Shown: positions 7,751 through 15,594, numbered from the stretch's first letter. The stretch: 18,693 nucleotides of DNA from CAWKZT01 sp963854565 (GCA_963854565.1 CAWKZT010000026.1:1-18693), one strand, 5' to 3'. Notes: generated by a model from the sequence alone, not told the origin. Numbers and translations are program-made.

Positions 7751-8890
7751 TTAGGTCGTCACGTTAGCGAGCATTGCCTGATATTTGTCCACGTAAAGAC
7801 CAGCAAGATTAGCCATCGACAATTCGTGGCACCGTTCTTGGCCCGATGCGATCACTCGATTGCGCTCAACGTCATCGAACAACGCCGTCCGTAGGGCCTG
7901 TGCCAGGGCCCCCGCCTCACCCGGCGGCACTAAAATGGCATCCTTTCCATCACGAACGACGGCCCGATACCCATCGATGTTCGACGCAACCACCGGGGTC
8001 GATGCAGCCATAGCTTCAAGTAACACAATGCCGAATGACTCGCCACCTAACGCTGGGGCACAAAAAACAGAAGCGGCACGCATCCGGCGCAATTTCTCGG
8101 CCTCGGTGATTCGACCAAGCCAATGGGTGCGCCCGTCATCACCAAAATGGGAACGCAACTCTTCAGTCTCGGGCCCTACACCAGCAATCCATAGGTGCAC
8201 ATTGCTGGGCAGTTCGCTCCGCGCCTCCAACAACGTACGGAGGCCTTTGCGGGGCTCATGTCGTCCAAGGAAAAGGATTGTTGGGCCCTCGGTAGGGCTC
8301 CGTTGCGCGTTCGCAAAACGCGCAACTTCGACACCGTTAAACACAATGTCGACCACGATGTCGGACTTCATATGGGCACCACGCGCCATGAGCCGAGCTT
8401 GTTCAGACACCGCACAGGCACCGTCGATACGAGACGACAAGGATCGAACGATCGGTTGCATGTATTTGTAGGCCGCTGATTCTCCCGCCGCGTGGAACGT
8501 CGCAAGAATAGGTGCCGGGTGCATGACCAGCGCAGTGTGGGTGGGCCCGGGAGAAAGTGGTTCGTGAAGATGCAACAGATCAAATCGTTCTTCACGCAGG
8601 GCCCGAACGGTGCGTAACTGAGCTGGACCGTCAGGCGCGATAGGAGCTATAGACCCGTTAGCCGAGGTAGGAATACTGTTTCCAAGTGGGGTAACCGCGG
8701 CATCGGGTGGCGCTCCATCACAGGGCCCCAAAACACGTGCATCAATCCCCCGGTTGCGTAGGGCGCGCCCTAAACCCAGAACCTGATCTTGTACACCGCC
8801 CGGCAACGTAAGGCTATACGGACAGATAATGCCGATCTTGAGTGTGTCACGGCCGTCCGGTCGTTTGGTGCGCCAGCGCAGGTCAACCAT
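7751..8890 (-). CDS. pimA: PimA-like GT4 glycosyltransferase (phosphatidylinositol mannosyltransferase)
   Basis: This is a GT-B fold, family GT4 glycosyltransferase of 379 residues. PimA uses GDP-mannose to mannosylate phosphatidylinositol on the inner leaflet, the first step of PIM synthesis. Seen are IGIICPYSLTLPGGVQDQV at 19-37 (acceptor loop), LHLHEPLSP with the conserved His, FLGRHEPRKGL starting the C-terminal Rossmann domain, and GGESFGIVLLEAMA carrying the E(x7)E donor motif. I chose the ATG at 8890, which overlaps the acyltransferase gene by eight bases; an in-frame ATG at 8911 adds seven residues. Substrate assignment leans on the pgsA-patA-pimA order known from mycobacteria. Another lipid mannosyltransferase or glucosyltransferase cannot be excluded from sequence alone. 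Confidence 0.8.
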   Translation of the reverse strand: MVDLRWRTKRPDGRDTLKIGIICPYSLTLPGGVQDQVLGLGRALRNRGIDARVLGPCDGAPPDAAVTPLGNSIPTSANGSIAPIAPDGPAQLRTVRALREERFDLLHLHEPLSPGPTHTALVMHPAPILATFHAAGESAAYKYMQPIVRSLSSRIDGACAVSEQARLMARGAHMKSDIVVDIVFNGVEVARFANAQRSPTEGPTILFLGRHEPRKGLRTLLEARSELPSNVHLWIAGVGPETEELRSHFGDDGRTHWLGRITEAEKLRRMRAASVFCAPALGGESFGIVLLEAMAASTPVVASNIDGYRAVVRDGKDAILVPPGEAGALAQALRTALFDDVERNRVIASGQERCHELSMANLAGLYVDKYQAMLANVTT

Positions 8891-9785
8891 CAGCGCCGTC
8901 TTCAACAACATCTGACGGCCAGTTGGGTTGCATCAGATGCCATTGTTCGGGCGCACGACGAATGAGTCCCTCAAGTTCGTGCGTTACCTTCTGGGTGTAA
9001 GCGGTGATGTCTTGACGCAACCGTTTATCGGTTCGCTCAAAGGTCACGGGCGGACGGACCACTCCATGAACGCCATATTCGGTGTGATAGACGGCTGTGG
9101 GCAGCAAACGACACCCCGTGCGCAACGAGATCGCTGCGGGACCCATCGGAAGCTTCGTTACCTCGCCAAAGAACTCGACTTCAGTGGCCGCTCCCTCCCC
9201 TACCGAGCGATCACTTAACAAACAAACAACGTGCCCAGCCTTAATTGCACGCAAGATCGCCTTGCCTGCGTCGGGACCCAGCGGCACAACATTCATGCCG
9301 ATGGCCTCACGGAACTTGACAAACCAATCGTGTAGTTCGGGGGGCTGCAGTGGTTCTACTACCACCGTCACCTCGACCCGCGGAACCAGACTCAACCAAA
9401 AGCCGGCCCATTCCCACCCACCAAGGTGGGGCAAGACCAGGATCGGACCCGTCCCCGTCGCAACTGCTTCGACAACATGCTCGACGCCCTCACAAGTAAA
9501 CCCCGCGTCGATCTCTTCGGCTGACATGTCCGGTAACCGAAACGACTCCGAGTAATAGCGCGCGTAGTCGGCAAACGACAACCGCACCAAACGATCCACT
9601 TCACGCTGTGGTGCCTCGGCACCAACCACCCGCCGAATGTTCTTTTCAACGAGCGCCTTCTTGGCCGGGCTTGCGTTGACCGCGGCGCGTCCGCCCAACT
9701 CTGCGAAAGCGTCAGCCAGGGGCCCGGGAACCGTCCGAGCCGCCAGTGACCCCGCCCGGTAAAGCGCATAGGACCGATCGACCAT
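8883..9785 (-). CDS. patA: PatA/HtrB-like phosphatidylinositol mannoside acyltransferase
   Basis: This 300-residue protein belongs to the lysophospholipid/lipid A (LABLAT) acyltransferase superfamily. The catalytic HxxxxE motif is LPHLGGWE, with His120 and Glu125. It is followed by VVVEPLQPPEL, the LLSDRSV block near 189-195, VEFFGE at 203-208 and PMGPAAISLRTG. In mycobacteria PatA palmitoylates the mannose of PIM1 or PIM2 using acyl-CoA. The position between pgsA and pimA supports the same role here. The ATG at 9785 has GGAG 11 bases upstream. No long membrane helix is evident apart from a possible N-terminal amphipathic segment, as expected for a peripheral inner-membrane enzyme. The exact acceptor is inferred. 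Confidence 0.8.
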   Translation of the reverse strand: MVDRSYALYRAGSLAARTVPGPLADAFAELGGRAAVNASPAKKALVEKNIRRVVGAEAPQREVDRLVRLSFADYARYYSESFRLPDMSAEEIDAGFTCEGVEHVVEAVATGTGPILVLPHLGGWEWAGFWLSLVPRVEVTVVVEPLQPPELHDWFVKFREAIGMNVVPLGPDAGKAILRAIKAGHVVCLLSDRSVGEGAATEVEFFGEVTKLPMGPAAISLRTGCRLLPTAVYHTEYGVHGVVRPPVTFERTDKRLRQDITAYTQKVTHELEGLIRRAPEQWHLMQPNWPSDVVEDGADG

Positions 9786-9803
9786 AATGAATGCTGCTCC
9801 GTT

Positions 9804-10514
9804 TTAACGGCGGCGAGCGTTGCGGGTTTCGGTGCGACGACTACGCATTGCTTCGAGACGTTCGGCGCGCCGGGCACGGGGGCGACGGTCAGCACGAGGA
9901 CTACGACCCAAACGAACCGATGGCGCTGGCTGAAGCACGGTGGCCTGCTTCCACACCTTGGCAAAACGCTGTACCGCAGTAATTAACGTGAGTATCAACA
10001 TGGCCCAAAGAATAGGAATCAAGAACTGGTTGAACACCAGCGCAATGCACATCACAATGAACCGTTCGGCGCGTTCCATGATGCCGCCTTTAGCATCAAA
10101 ACCAAGCGACTCGGCCTTAGCGCGCTGGTAAGAAATCAGCATCGCCGCACCCATCACGGCGACAGGAAGCAAAGAGATTCGGCCCGGCTCGTTCGAAGCC
10201 AGATACCAACTAACTCCGCCAAAGGTAAGGGCGTCGGCGATGCGGTCCGAGGTCGAATCGTAAAACGCCCCGCGGACCGACGAGGTGCCCGAAGCCTTCG
10301 CGACCGCACCGTCGAGGAGGTCAGGAAGACCAGTAAGAATCATCAAGAAAAAGCCCAGGCCAAGATGATTGTCACCAATGGCCCATGCCGCCGCACCGGC
10401 GGTCACGATGCCGAGGGTGGTCAGCATGTCAGCGGAAACACCCAGACGGCTCAAGCCTCGCCCCACAGGGTCAGTGACTTTGGCAACAGGGTCGCGCCAG
10501 TTTCCATCAAACAT
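9804..10514 (-). CDS. pgsA: CDP-alcohol phosphatidyltransferase, probable phosphatidylinositol phosphate synthase
   Basis: This 236-residue integral membrane enzyme has about six predicted helices. The CDP-alcohol motif DxxDGxxAR(x8)GxxxDxxxD is present as Asp65, Asp68, Gly69, Gly82, Asp86 and Asp90, but the usual Arg is Lys73 (DGAVAK). The SDRIADALTFGGVSWYLA block resembles mycobacterial PgsA1, which makes phosphatidylinositol phosphate from CDP-diacylglycerol and inositol phosphate. Context (patA-like and pimA-like downstream) supports this. After the last helix comes a strongly basic tail (residues 199-236, 16 arginines in 38), which is probably cytosolic. The ATG at 10514 lacks a clear Shine-Dalgarno sequence. 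A PG-phosphate synthase function is the main alternative, judged less likely from context. Confidence 0.85.
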   Translation of the reverse strand: MFDGNWRDPVAKVTDPVGRGLSRLGVSADMLTTLGIVTAGAAAWAIGDNHLGLGFFLMILTGLPDLLDGAVAKASGTSSVRGAFYDSTSDRIADALTFGGVSWYLASNEPGRISLLPVAVMGAAMLISYQRAKAESLGFDAKGGIMERAERFIVMCIALVFNQFLIPILWAMLILTLITAVQRFAKVWKQATVLQPAPSVRLGRSPRADRRPRARRAERLEAMRSRRTETRNARRR

Positions 10515-10559
10515 AGGACAACTCTAGCTCTATATTTCTTGCTCTTCGCCGGTTGGGCG

Positions 10560-11090
10560 CTACAGGTCGAACTTGGACCAGTCTTCGGGATTTGCTTCGT
10601 TGATTACATTGAGCACATCGCCTTTTACGGCATCGACCCAAACCAACCCACGACGCTCGGGTTGATCCTCAGGCGAATACACCAGAACACGCCAGGTAGG
10701 ACGCACTGTCCATCCCCTCCATGCCAATTGCGCCGAGGCATGCCCGATGACGAAACCAAGCTCTTGGCCGGCGATGGCTAGGGCATCCGCTTCGTCGACC
10801 GTCAGGTCCCAGGCACCAACCCAGCTGTAGATCCCAAAGGCCACCAGACCGAGACCGGCAACAAGCATTCCCACATTGACCAATGCATTTGAATCGGCGA
10901 AGGCCCACAGGGCAATAAACACAGCGGCGGTCGCGAAATACAACGCGGCAGGAATCTTTCGCCGCGTGTTGTTCGCGAAGAAGTACGGCAATTCGAGTGT
11001 GCTCAAGTCAAGATCGTCCGGGAGTTGATCGACAGGTTCTTCGATCAACTCGTCTTCATTTGCTTCGTTTACTGACTGTTCGTCCACCAT
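10560..11090 (-). CDS. Two-TM membrane protein of unknown function
   Basis: I do not recognise this 176-residue protein with confidence. It starts with a very acidic segment of about 35 residues, then an amphipathic basic stretch (NNTRRK), two membrane helices (about 46-64 and 70-90), and a C-terminal domain of about 85 residues. That domain has the look of a PepSY-like fold (DEADALAIAGQELG, then WRVLVYS, then GLVWVDAVKGDVLNVI), but this is an impression, not a proven match. It starts at an ATG six bases after the HIT gene stop and is 45 bases upstream of pgsA. It interrupts the HIT-pgsA pair that is adjacent in mycobacteria. A role in lipid metabolism or membrane assembly is only a guess from neighbours. 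Confidence 0.7.
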   Translation of the reverse strand: MVDEQSVNEANEDELIEEPVDQLPDDLDLSTLELPYFFANNTRRKIPAALYFATAAVFIALWAFADSNALVNVGMLVAGLGLVAFGIYSWVGAWDLTVDEADALAIAGQELGFVIGHASAQLAWRGWTVRPTWRVLVYSPEDQPERRGLVWVDAVKGDVLNVINEANPEDWSKFDL

Positions 11091-11096
11091 TACAGG

Positions 11097-11615
11097 CTAA
11101 TCCTCCGTTGGCGAAGGCCACGCGGTACAGAGACGTTCGTAGGTCACATCGAGTGCTTCGGCCAGGACCTTCGTTTCGGCGATTGCAACCGTGAAGTTGG
11201 TGTCACCGAGCCAACGAGGCAAAACGTGAACGTGGAGATGGTCAGGCACTCCCGCACCAGCACCTTTGCCCAGGTTGAGACCAAGGTTGACACCATCAGG
11301 CGAATAAACGGCTTTTATTACACGCACTGCTGTATTCACAGTGGCCCAAAGCTCAGTGAATTCGTCGGCGGTGAGATCGTCGAGATCGGCCACGCCGCGC
11401 TGCGGTAGCACTAGCAAATGGCCCGAGGAGTAGGGGTAGCGGTTCAGAATGGTAAAGCAGGTCGCGCCACGTGAAACGATATAGGTCTCGTCGTCGGGAA
11501 TGCCCGAGTCCAAGATGGCCTCGAACAAGGTGTGCTCTTCGGGCGCCTTCATGACGCGAGCAGTGTCGGTCACGTACGCATTACGCCAACCTGCCCACAT
11601 GCGTTCGATAGGCAT
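11097..11615 (-). CDS. HIT-domain nucleotide hydrolase/phosphorylase
   Basis: This is a histidine-triad protein of 172 residues. The HxHxHxx motif is at His126, His128 and His130 (DHLHVHVLPRW), with the upstream strand RYPYSSGHLLVLPQRG at about 59-74. The N-terminal WAGWRNAY and the Gly-rich LNLGKGAGAGVPDH loop resemble the actinobacterial Ap4A phosphorylase/hydrolase-like branch next to thrS and pgsA (Rv2613c in M. tuberculosis). The likely substrate is a dinucleoside polyphosphate or an AMP conjugate, which would fit cleanup of aminoacyl-adenylate by-products beside thrS. It begins two bases after the thrS stop. The start could be ATG 11615 or ATG 11600 (MWAGWR); neither has a clear Shine-Dalgarno sequence. 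Confidence 0.88.
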   Translation of the reverse strand: MPIERMWAGWRNAYVTDTARVMKAPEEHTLFEAILDSGIPDDETYIVSRGATCFTILNRYPYSSGHLLVLPQRGVADLDDLTADEFTELWATVNTAVRVIKAVYSPDGVNLGLNLGKGAGAGVPDHLHVHVLPRWLGDTNFTVAIAETKVLAEALDVTYERLCTAWPSPTED

Positions 11616-11617
11616 AT

Positions 11618-13579
11618 TTAGCTGTGGTCGTCGACTTCGGAACGAAGCCGGGCTATGAAATCGGCTACCACTACATCTCGGTCGACTTCTCCGCCACGAG
11701 GGTTCACCCCGACGGTTCCATGGGCAACATCATCGTCGCCCACAACCAATATGTAAGGGAGTTTCTGCATCTTGGCGTTACGGATCCGCTTACCCAGGGG
11801 ATCTTCGGCGGGCACCTGATCGACACGAAACCCCGCCTCGCGAAGTTGCGCAGTAACCGAATCAGCGTAATCGTCGTGATCGGAACCAACGCCAAGTACA
11901 CGCACCTGGGTTGGAGCAAGCCACGCGGGGAAATTGCCCGCGAAATGCTCCAGCAGGACGCCAAAGAAACGTTCGACCGAACCCATAAGCGCTCGGTGAA
12001 TCATGACGGGTTGTTTGCGGGTGCCGTCGTTTGCTACGTATTCGAGTTCGAAACGCTCAGGAAGGTTGAAGTCGACCTGAATAGTGCTCAATTGCCATGA
12101 ACGGCCGATGGCATCACGGACATCGACATCGATCTTCGGACCGTAGAACGCGCCACCACCTTCTTCGACCACATAGTCGATCCCCGCCGTCTCGAGGGCA
12201 GCTCGCAAACCATCGGTAGCTTGGTCCCAAAGCGCATCCTCGCCTACTGATTTCTCGGGTGGACGAGTAGAAAGCTTGGCCTGAAACTCGTCGAAGCCAA
12301 ACGCCCGAAGAACCGACAAGACAAACTCAAGCAGCGACGCAAGCTCGTCTTGGATGTCTTCTTGGGTACAGAAGATATGGGAATCGTCCTGCGTGAAACC
12401 GCGAGCGCGTAGCAACCCATGTACGGCGCCGGATAACTCGTAGCGATAGACCGTTCCTAGCTCGAACAATCGCATCGGCAGTTCGCGGTAGGACCGTTGT
12501 TGTGACTTGAAAATCATCACATGGAACGGGCAATTCATGGGCTTGGGGTAGTAGTTCGCCCCATCCATTTCCATCGGCGGATACATGCCGTCGGCGTAGA
12601 AGTCCAGGTGGCCGCTGGTCTCCCAGAGCACCGACTTCGCTATGTGGGGGGTGAAAGCAAACTCGTAACCACCGTGTTCGTGACGGTCGCGGCTGTAGTC
12701 CTCCATGATGCGACGGACCATGGCGCCCTTGGGGTGCCAAACCGCCAGGCCCGGTCCAAGTTCTTCGGGCCATGACACCAGATCGAGTTCGGTCGCGAGC
12801 CGACGATGATCACGCTTTTCGGCTTCGATCAGCATGGCCAGGTGTTGCCGCAACTGCTTTTTGGTAGCCCAGGCAGTGCCATAAACTCGCTGCAACATCG
12901 GTCGGTCGACATCACCGCGCCAGTAGGCACCCGCTACCTTTTGCAGCTTGAAGTGTTGGAGGCGTGCCGTGGACGGCACATGTGGACCAGCACACATATC
13001 GAGGAAGGCTTCGGTGTTGGCGTAGTAACTGATGATCTCACCGTTGACTTCGCCCGAGTCTTCGTCGGCACCAGTGCCCGCCGCAATACGTTCGATCATC
13101 TCGTGCTTGTACAAGTGATCTGAGAACTTGTCGAGCCCCTCGGCAATGGACAATTCGTGGCGTTCGAAGGGTTGATCTGCCGCAATGATCTCTCGCATTT
13201 TGGCATCGATAGCATCGAGGTCGTCTTCGGAAAGCGTTTTTTCGCCTGGCAATTCGACGTCGTAGTAGAAACCGTGTTCGATGGGCGGACCAATGGCCAA
13301 CTGTGTGCCGGGCCAGATCTCCTGAATTGCTTGGGCCATCACATGGGCCGTCGAATGACGAATTGTGTGCATGCCTTGGTCGGAGTCGGCAACGACGATA
13401 CTTACGGTCTGACCGTCGCACAATGGCGCCATCAGGTCGCGTTCTTCACCGTCGACCACGATGATTACCGCAGCCTTGGCTAGGCCAGGTCCAATTTCGG
13501 CGGCCAGATCGGTTCCGGTGGCACCAGCGGGAAGGGCGCGCGTGGAACCATCAGGAAGCGTGACCGTAATCTCAGACAT
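11618..13579 (-). CDS. thrS: Threonyl-tRNA synthetase
   Basis: This is a class II aminoacyl-tRNA synthetase of 653 residues and normal domain order. The TGS domain is at 1-65. The editing domain carries HSTAH (His75, His79) and the MCAGPH motif near residue 191. The catalytic core has MNCPFH with the zinc Cys, the motif 2 region LFELGTVYRYE, and motif 3 in HRALMGSVERFFG. The C-terminal anticodon-binding domain follows from WLAPTQVRVL onwards. All editing and zinc residues I looked for are present. It is the first gene of the minus-strand run and has its own candidate promoter at 13629-13656. The 5' leader would be about 43 bases, too short for a T-box. The ATG at 13579 has no good Shine-Dalgarno sequence. 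Confidence 0.98.
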   Translation of the reverse strand: MSEITVTLPDGSTRALPAGATGTDLAAEIGPGLAKAAVIIVVDGEERDLMAPLCDGQTVSIVVADSDQGMHTIRHSTAHVMAQAIQEIWPGTQLAIGPPIEHGFYYDVELPGEKTLSEDDLDAIDAKMREIIAADQPFERHELSIAEGLDKFSDHLYKHEMIERIAAGTGADEDSGEVNGEIISYYANTEAFLDMCAGPHVPSTARLQHFKLQKVAGAYWRGDVDRPMLQRVYGTAWATKKQLRQHLAMLIEAEKRDHRRLATELDLVSWPEELGPGLAVWHPKGAMVRRIMEDYSRDRHEHGGYEFAFTPHIAKSVLWETSGHLDFYADGMYPPMEMDGANYYPKPMNCPFHVMIFKSQQRSYRELPMRLFELGTVYRYELSGAVHGLLRARGFTQDDSHIFCTQEDIQDELASLLEFVLSVLRAFGFDEFQAKLSTRPPEKSVGEDALWDQATDGLRAALETAGIDYVVEEGGGAFYGPKIDVDVRDAIGRSWQLSTIQVDFNLPERFELEYVANDGTRKQPVMIHRALMGSVERFFGVLLEHFAGNFPAWLAPTQVRVLGVGSDHDDYADSVTAQLREAGFRVDQVPAEDPLGKRIRNAKMQKLPYILVVGDDDVAHGTVGVNPRGGEVDRDVVVADFIARLRSEVDDHS

Positions 13580-13628
13580 GGGGTAATTCTAGCGGTGCTC
13601 CGGATGGCCAGTGGGCGTTTTTCTTCGC

Positions 13629-13656
13629 ATTATTCTGAAGCAGTCCCGGTTGCCAA
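13629..13656 (-). promoter_or_regulatory. Candidate sigma-70-type promoter of thrS
   Basis: On the minus strand a -35 box TTGGCA (13651-13656) is separated by 16 bases from a -10 box AATAAT (13629-13634). Each matches its consensus at five of six positions. Transcription would start near 13622, about 43 bases before the thrS ATG. It is the best promoter-like sequence I see in the window and sits at the only place where a promoter for the sixteen-gene run must lie. Confidence 0.5.
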
Positions 13657-13668
13657 TACGGCCACCGG
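13646..13668. promoter_or_regulatory. Imperfect hairpin/operator-like palindrome between thrS and glf
   Basis: CCGGT (13646-13650) pairs with ACCGG (13664-13668). After a one-base mismatch GCC (13652-13654) pairs with GGC (13660-13662), leaving loop AATAC. The palindrome covers the candidate thrS -35 box and lies about 25 bases upstream of the glf start, so a protein binding here could affect both divergent genes. No T-tract follows, so it is not a terminator. Confidence 0.3.
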
Positions 13669-13676
13669 CAAGCGGG

Positions 13677-13682
13677 TACTGT
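13677..13682 (+). promoter_or_regulatory. Possible -10 hexamer TACTGT for leaderless glf
   Basis: TACTGT fits TAnnnT and ends 10 bases before the glf ATG. No purine-rich Shine-Dalgarno sequence lies in between (TCTTTGTTAC), so the mRNA may start only a few bases before the ATG. No convincing -35 box at normal spacing is present; TTGCCA at 13650 would need a 21-base spacer. Confidence 0.25.
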
Positions 13683-13692
13683 TCTTTGTTAC

Positions 13693-14841
13693 ATGACGAC
13701 GTTTGCAATTGCGGGAGCCGGCTTTTCGGGAGCTGTCCTTGCTCGCCAATTGGCCGAAGCTGGCCACCGCTGCACGGTCTTTGATTCGCGCCCCCACGTA
13801 GCCGGAAACTGCTACACCGAACGCGACGACGAGACGCAGGTCATGGTTCATACCTACGGTCCCCACATTTTTCATACCGCCAACGAACGCGTGTGGGAGT
13901 ACATCAATCGATTCGGCGATTTGGTTCCCTACGACCACCACGTCAAAACGACCGTCGGAGATGAAATTTTCGCGCTGCCGATCAACTTGCTCACCATCAA
14001 CCAGTTGTTCGGTACCGATTTCGACACCCAACAAGCCGAAGAGTTTGTTGATGGGTTGGGCGACCACTCCATAAGTGACCCGCAGAACTTTGAAGAACAG
14101 GCGCTTCGGTTTGTGGGTCGCCGAATGTACGAGGCGTTCTTCTACGGATACACCCGCAAGCAGTGGGGTGTTGAGCCGGCCGAACTACCTGCGTCAATTC
14201 TTGAGCGATTGCCGGTCCGTTTCGATACCAATCAGTCCTATTTCAATCATCCACACCAGGCCATTCCTCGCCATGGGTACACACCGATAGTTGAGGCGAT
14301 TCTTAATCATCCCGGCATTACCGTCCACCTTTCTACTCCGCTAACCCAGGCTCGGAGAGTTGGATTCGACCACACAATCTGGACCGGACCTCTTGATGCT
14401 TACTTCGAACATGGCCACGGGCGGTTGGGGTACCGCACGCTGGATTTTGAGGCCAGCCGAAGCCACGGCGATGCCCAGGGAATCGCGGTAATGAACTACG
14501 GCGATTTCGATGTGCCCTACACCCGCGTTAGCGAGCATAAGCACTTTGCTCCATGGGAATCACACGAACGTACGATCACATTCAAAGAGTATTCGCGGTA
14601 CTGCGAACCCGACGACACGCCGTATTACCCGATCCGCTTGAACGACGATCATGCGCTACTCGACACGTATCTCGATGCCGCTGAACAAGTCGCGAACGTC
14701 ACCTTTGCTGGCCGCTTAGGTACCTACCGGTACCTCGACATGGATGTCACGATTGCCGAGGCCCTCGACACTGCTGACGCCATGTTGGCTTGTATAGACG
14801 CCAACCAGGTAATCCCATCGTTCTTTATTGATCCTCGTTAA
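13693..14841 (+). CDS. glf: UDP-galactopyranose mutase
   Basis: Glf interconverts UDP-galactopyranose and UDP-galactofuranose using reduced FAD, supplying galactofuranose for cell-surface glycans. The 382-residue protein has the N-terminal FAD-binding GAGFSGA (Gly8, Gly10, Gly13), PHVAGNCY, the signature YGPHIFHT near 55-62, FFYGYTRKQWG, and RHGYTP near 192. The substrate-binding arginine block is GRLGYRTL, followed by TFKEYSRY and the C-terminal GRLGTYRYLDM for FAD. Length is normal. It stands alone on the plus strand, with thrS divergent and plsC convergent (15-base gap). No galactofuranosyltransferase is visible nearby. The start is the ATG at 13693, with no Shine-Dalgarno sequence. Confidence 0.96.
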   Translation: MTTFAIAGAGFSGAVLARQLAEAGHRCTVFDSRPHVAGNCYTERDDETQVMVHTYGPHIFHTANERVWEYINRFGDLVPYDHHVKTTVGDEIFALPINLLTINQLFGTDFDTQQAEEFVDGLGDHSISDPQNFEEQALRFVGRRMYEAFFYGYTRKQWGVEPAELPASILERLPVRFDTNQSYFNHPHQAIPRHGYTPIVEAILNHPGITVHLSTPLTQARRVGFDHTIWTGPLDAYFEHGHGRLGYRTLDFEASRSHGDAQGIAVMNYGDFDVPYTRVSEHKHFAPWESHERTITFKEYSRYCEPDDTPYYPIRLNDDHALLDTYLDAAEQVANVTFAGRLGTYRYLDMDVTIAEALDTADAMLACIDANQVIPSFFIDPR

Positions 14842-14856
14842 TCACCGCACCGGCGC

Positions 14857-15594
14857 CTAGGTGGCCCCAGCAAGGACATCGGCAGAACTTCGGCGCGGAG
14901 TAAGGGGCGCTTCGCCATCGGCCGAAGTGGACTGCTTCTTGTTGGCATACTCGTTGACATATGTTTGTCCCGACAACTGGGAGATTTCGTACATCAGGCG
15001 ATCGGCAAAAGCCCGATGAACTCGTGGATCGTCGCCATCAGCGTGGGGCCCGTGTCTAAGGGGGTTTCCCAGGTTAATACCCACGGTCATGAAGGGGTTC
15101 GGCAACGGTTGATCGGGAGGCTGAACCTCGCGGATTCCGACGAGGCCTACAGGAATTACGGGTGCTCCCGTACGCATCGACAACCGAGATACACCCGTGT
15201 GTCCCTTGTGGAGATTACCGGAACGAGATCGGGTGCCTTCGGGGTAAATGCCAAATAGTTCGCCGTCATCAAGAACGCCGGCGGCGGCATCTAGCGCCGC
15301 GGCGGCAGCGTTGCCGCCTTTGCGGTCTACCGGGATCATGCCCAACGCCGGAAAAAGGTGCTTCGTCTTCCAGCTGTCGAGGTACTCGGCCTTACCGATG
15401 TAGGTGATACGACGCGGTAGTACCACTGGCAAGAAGAACGAATCGATGACCGACGTGTGGTTCGGAGCCATGATGGCGCCACCATTTTGCGGCAAATTCT
15501 CTATACCTGTGACGTCGTACCGCCAGGCAAAATTGAAGGCAGGGCGCATTACGGCCATAGCAACGGGATACAGCTGTCCATAATCTCTGCTCAC
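14857..15594 (-). CDS. plsC: PlsC-type 1-acylglycerol-3-phosphate acyltransferase
   Basis: This is a 245-residue acyltransferase of the PlsC family, probably making phosphatidic acid at the inner membrane. The catalytic HxxxxD is NHTSVID (His46, Asp51). The substrate block PEGTRSRSG is at 118-126, the GMIPVDRKGGNAA motif at 85-97, and APVIPVGLVG follows. A hydrophobic N-terminal stretch (about 9-25) may anchor it. The C-terminal 30 residues are polar and low in complexity. The start is GTG at 15594, 33 bases after the mshC stop, with AAGG upstream, so mshC and plsC are likely one operon. A different acyl acceptor is possible because the subfamily is broad. Confidence 0.88.
   Translation of the reverse strand: MSRDYGQLYPVAMAVMRPAFNFAWRYDVTGIENLPQNGGAIMAPNHTSVIDSFFLPVVLPRRITYIGKAEYLDSWKTKHLFPALGMIPVDRKGGNAAAAALDAAAGVLDDGELFGIYPEGTRSRSGNLHKGHTGVSRLSMRTGAPVIPVGLVGIREVQPPDQPLPNPFMTVGINLGNPLRHGPHADGDDPRVHRAFADRLMYEISQLSGQTYVNEYANKKQSTSADGEAPLTPRRSSADVLAGAT

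Noticed and set aside
13580..13692. T-box leader for thrS
   Set aside because: The leader from the candidate start site is only about 43 bases and has no specifier or antiterminator structure.
14842..14856. Bidirectional terminator between glf and plsC
   Set aside because: The 15-base gap contains a GGCGCC palindrome at its edge but no adequate stem and no T-tract on either strand.
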